64,000 nt of DNA from Ovis canadensis (Eukaryota > Chordata > Mammalia > Artiodactyla > Bovidae): NCBI RefSeq assembly GCF_042477335.2, contig NC_091247.1, positions 7,462,501 to 7,526,500 of the forward strand, in the 5' to 3' direction. Positions 61,801 through 64,000 of the stretch are shown here, one piece after another. Position 1 is the stretch's first letter; each line of letters opens with the position of its first letter. The notes under the pieces were generated by a model. The model was not told where the DNA came from. It did not search any database and saw only the letters and a program-made list of their open reading frames with translations. Made by a program: the position numbers and the translations under genes.

Positions 61801-64000
61801 GTGCTACCTTCGAGTTACCCGTTTGTCCTTGCAAGCAGTGAGGTCAGGATGGACCAGGGGGCCTTGTTGGTTCTTGGGGACCCCCCGGCTCCTCGCTCCC
61901 CACTAGGAGTGCACAGAGAACACTTGCCAAATCAATGAATGAATATTCGAATAACCACGGAAGGAATATGACCCTTAACAAGGTATTCGTCAGCATGACT
62001 TGAAACCCGAGAAAATCCGAGGTGAGGGCCTGAGTCGACCCACACTCACCCACCCTGTCCACTTCACAGGCAGTAGCCCGGGGGTGTGGGGGGGTGACTC
62101 ACGAGGAACCAAGGAACCGCCAGGCCCAGAGGGAGGCAGGAAGGCGGGGAGGGCTCCCGCTGGGAAGGAGGAGGAGCCCGACCAAGTCTGGCTGGAAGGA
62201 ACTTTCTTTCCCTACAAAGGCCTCTGGGATTCCAGGGGGTGGGGACAGGACGTGATGAAGCACTGTGCTGAACTGGGGGCCAGAGGGTCTCCTTCCTCAG
62301 GGACTGCGTGCCTTGTGCCACCACCGCTTCCTAAAGGGTGACCTCAGTCAACGCATGACCCTGACAGCTGCTCCTGGAGCAAAGAGCTGGGGGGCGGGGA
62401 GGATGGGCAGGACGGGGTGCCCGGCTGGGGGCCAGCCACACCCTCCTCCACTGGGTATCTGGCGGGGAGCCGCCTGGTCCCCCTCCACATGCTGAAGAAA
62501 GGGTTGTGGTTGTCCCCTCCTCCCCAAATGGGGCTGCTCCCAGGAGTCAAATTTTCCTGACTGGTGGGCGGTGGGCCTGTCCTGGGCCCCGGGGGCAGAT
62601 CTCTAGAGTGAAGCAGCCTGGGATCTGACCGTCACCCCTGTATGCTCTCATACGTGCACATGCGTGTAACATGGGGGGAAAGGAACGCTTTGTCACAATC
62701 TCTGGTTCCCAGGGAGAGACGCTTGGGGAAGAGCGGAGGGGTTCCAGCGGTCAGAGGTCTGGGGTGCCTGACCCTCCTGCGTGAGTGATGCTGGACAGGG
62801 CGTGTCCCTCCCTGGAATGGGGGCATTTCAGGGGCTGCTGCCTCCCAACTGCTGAAGCAAGCCCCTGCTGTCCTCCCTGAAACCACCTGCCTCCCTTCGA
62901 GAGGGTTTCCACCCAGAGTAGGAACTAGGAAGACTTCCTTCCAGCATCAGGTCCCCAGCAGGAGTGGGCAGGGCAAAGGGAAGGCACCCCAGCAGCTGTG
63001 GCAGAGGCCAGGCCACAAAGCCACAGGACCATCTGCCCTCAAACCTCTCCCCGCCTGCTTTCACAGAGGGGCCCTTGGGTGGGGGTGGGGGGGTGCTTCC
63101 CCGGACAGGCAAAGGGTGGGTGTGGAGGAACCGAAAAAGGTCTAGATCACCGCCAGGGTGTGGCCTTCAGCTCTGCAGGCCCACGACAGTTTGCACAATT
63201 TCCTCTCCAGAAAGACAGGTGGTGACAAGCCAGCCCCAGCGGAGCCCAACTCTGCCTTTCGCCACCCTCGACAGGCAGAGAGGGTAGAGGGTGTGAGTGG
63301 CTCTGGGAGGTGCACCAGGCACCCACAGTTTCTGTCCTGGGTGGGCCCATCCTGGGCTCCAAGTCTGGTCCAGGACAAGCTGAGGAAGATACCACAAGCC
63401 CTAGGCCGAGTCCTGCCTCCCACCACCGAGCCCTGACAGAGAAGACTCCTGCCTGTGGACATCCCCGTCTCCAAGGAACCTGCCCAAAGCCACCTTGGGG
63501 ACCGGCACACCATCCCTCCTAGCAGAACTTGGCCACATCCTGCAGTCGAGACAGGCTCCCCAGTCCACGGATCCTGATTCAGCGGGTCTGGGCTGGGGGG
63601 CTGGGGGGGTGGGGAGAAGCCACCTGGGAATCTGGATTTTCATCCAGCTCCTCCCCTAGGTGCTTCTGGGAACCACAGCTGCAGACCCCAGACTCAGGGG
63701 TGCCAGACTGTCCAGAGACACACAGCCCTGCCCTGCCACGGGCCACTCACCCGGTTGGCCGTGACGGCCAGGTTCTGGAGGCTCTGCAGGAGGCCGATGT
63801 CAGCAGGGAGGAAGGTCAGGTTGTTGTGGCTGAGGTCCAGGTAGCGCAGCTTGCGGCAGTAGAAGAGCTGAGTGGGGATCTTCTCGATCTTGTTGCGGTT
63901 CAGGTAGAGGCGCTCGAGGTTGGTGAGGTTGCCGATCTGGATGGGGATGTAGGCGATGTGGTTGTACCACAGCTTAAGGCAGGTGAGGCGGTGCAGGTGC
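58587..64000 (-). CDS. LRRC8A: LRRC8A (SWELL1), 3' end of the gene
   Basis: LRRC8A is the obligatory subunit of the volume-regulated anion channel (VRAC), a hexamer with LRRC8B-E in the plasma membrane; the C-terminal leucine-rich repeats lie in the cytosol. Visible here are the last 174 residues (637-810 by human numbering) in two exons separated by a 4.9-kb intron. The repeats are textbook LxxLxLxxN units, e.g. LRYLDLSHNNLTFLPADI, ending ERLWRADKEQA. The membrane part and the rest of the large exon lie off the right edge. Frame intact; same strand as PHYHD1 downstream. Confidence 0.97.
59660..59790 (-). repeat. MIR SINE relic
   Basis: TTACAGATGAGAAAACTGAG, GGTTCACAGCTGGAAAGCGG, reverse MIR layout. 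Confidence 0.7.
61205..61329 (-). repeat. CHR-type SINE, reverse
   Basis: GGGCATGTGGGACCTTAGCT, CCAACGAGGGATGGAACCTG, TAACCACTGGGCCGCAGGGA. In the LRRC8A intron. Confidence 0.85.
63751..64000 (-). CDS. LRRC8A: LRRC8A large coding exon, 3' 250 bases (partial)
   Basis: 83 codons plus one base, HLHRLTCLKLWYNHIAYIPI, then QIGNLTNLERLYLNRNKIEK, ending LAVTANR before a GTGAGT donor. Continues beyond the window. Confidence 0.97.

Larger units (their letters stand above)
58863..63750 (-). other. LRRC8A: LRRC8A last intron
   Basis: 4.9 kb, GC-rich. Holds MIR relics near 59425-59500 and 59660-59790 and a CHR SINE at 61205. Open frames of up to 291 codons on either strand show no family likeness; they come from low stop-codon density in GC-rich DNA. 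Confidence 0.75.

Overview
This window is nuclear DNA of a pecoran ruminant (cattle, sheep, goat, deer or antelope group). The evidence is many BovB (RTE-type LINE) copies, tRNA-Glu-derived Bov-tA SINEs, older CHR-type cetartiodactyl SINEs and MIR relics, around four protein genes that match mammalian genes nearly residue for residue. I cannot fix the species from the sequence alone. The gene order is that of human 9q34.11 read in the opposite direction; in cattle this block maps to chromosome 11 (from knowledge, not seen here).

Layout: (1) 1-35774, minus strand: the 5' two-thirds of NUP188. I reconstructed 30 coding exons that join in frame to exactly 1117 codons; the remaining 3' exons lie off the left edge. 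(2) About 35250-36185: a CpG-rich divergent promoter between NUP188 (minus) and DOLK (plus), with YY1-like and paired E-box motifs. (3) 36186-37802, plus strand: DOLK, an intronless 538-codon frame, with its poly(A) signal at 37935. (4) 37961-40144: tail-to-tail intergenic gap. (5) 40516-54129, minus strand: PHYHD1, 11 coding exons joining to exactly 876 nt (291 aa plus stop), including a 22-nt microexon; its introns are packed with ruminant retrotransposons. (6) 54130-56950: space upstream of PHYHD1. (7) 56950-64000, minus strand: the 3' end of LRRC8A, made up of 3' UTR, the last coding exon (91 codons) and the 3' 250 bases of the large coding exon, which runs off the right edge.

The products are unrelated in pathway: a nuclear-pore scaffold protein, the ER dolichol kinase that supplies dolichyl phosphate for glycosylation, a Fe(II)/2-oxoglutarate dioxygenase, and the obligatory subunit of the volume-regulated anion channel. 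They share only location, except that NUP188 and DOLK share one promoter region.

I found no new enzymatic or defence system. The most notable non-textbook structures are: inverted BovB copies on both sides of PHYHD1 exon 2; a BovB interrupted by two reversed BovB pieces; a BovB with a target-site duplication nested inside an L1; the paired-motif promoter; a perfect TAATCC/GGATTA palindrome upstream of PHYHD1; and a uORF and hairpin in the presumed DOLK leader. All coordinates come from reading splice sites and frames by eye; repeat boundaries are approximate.
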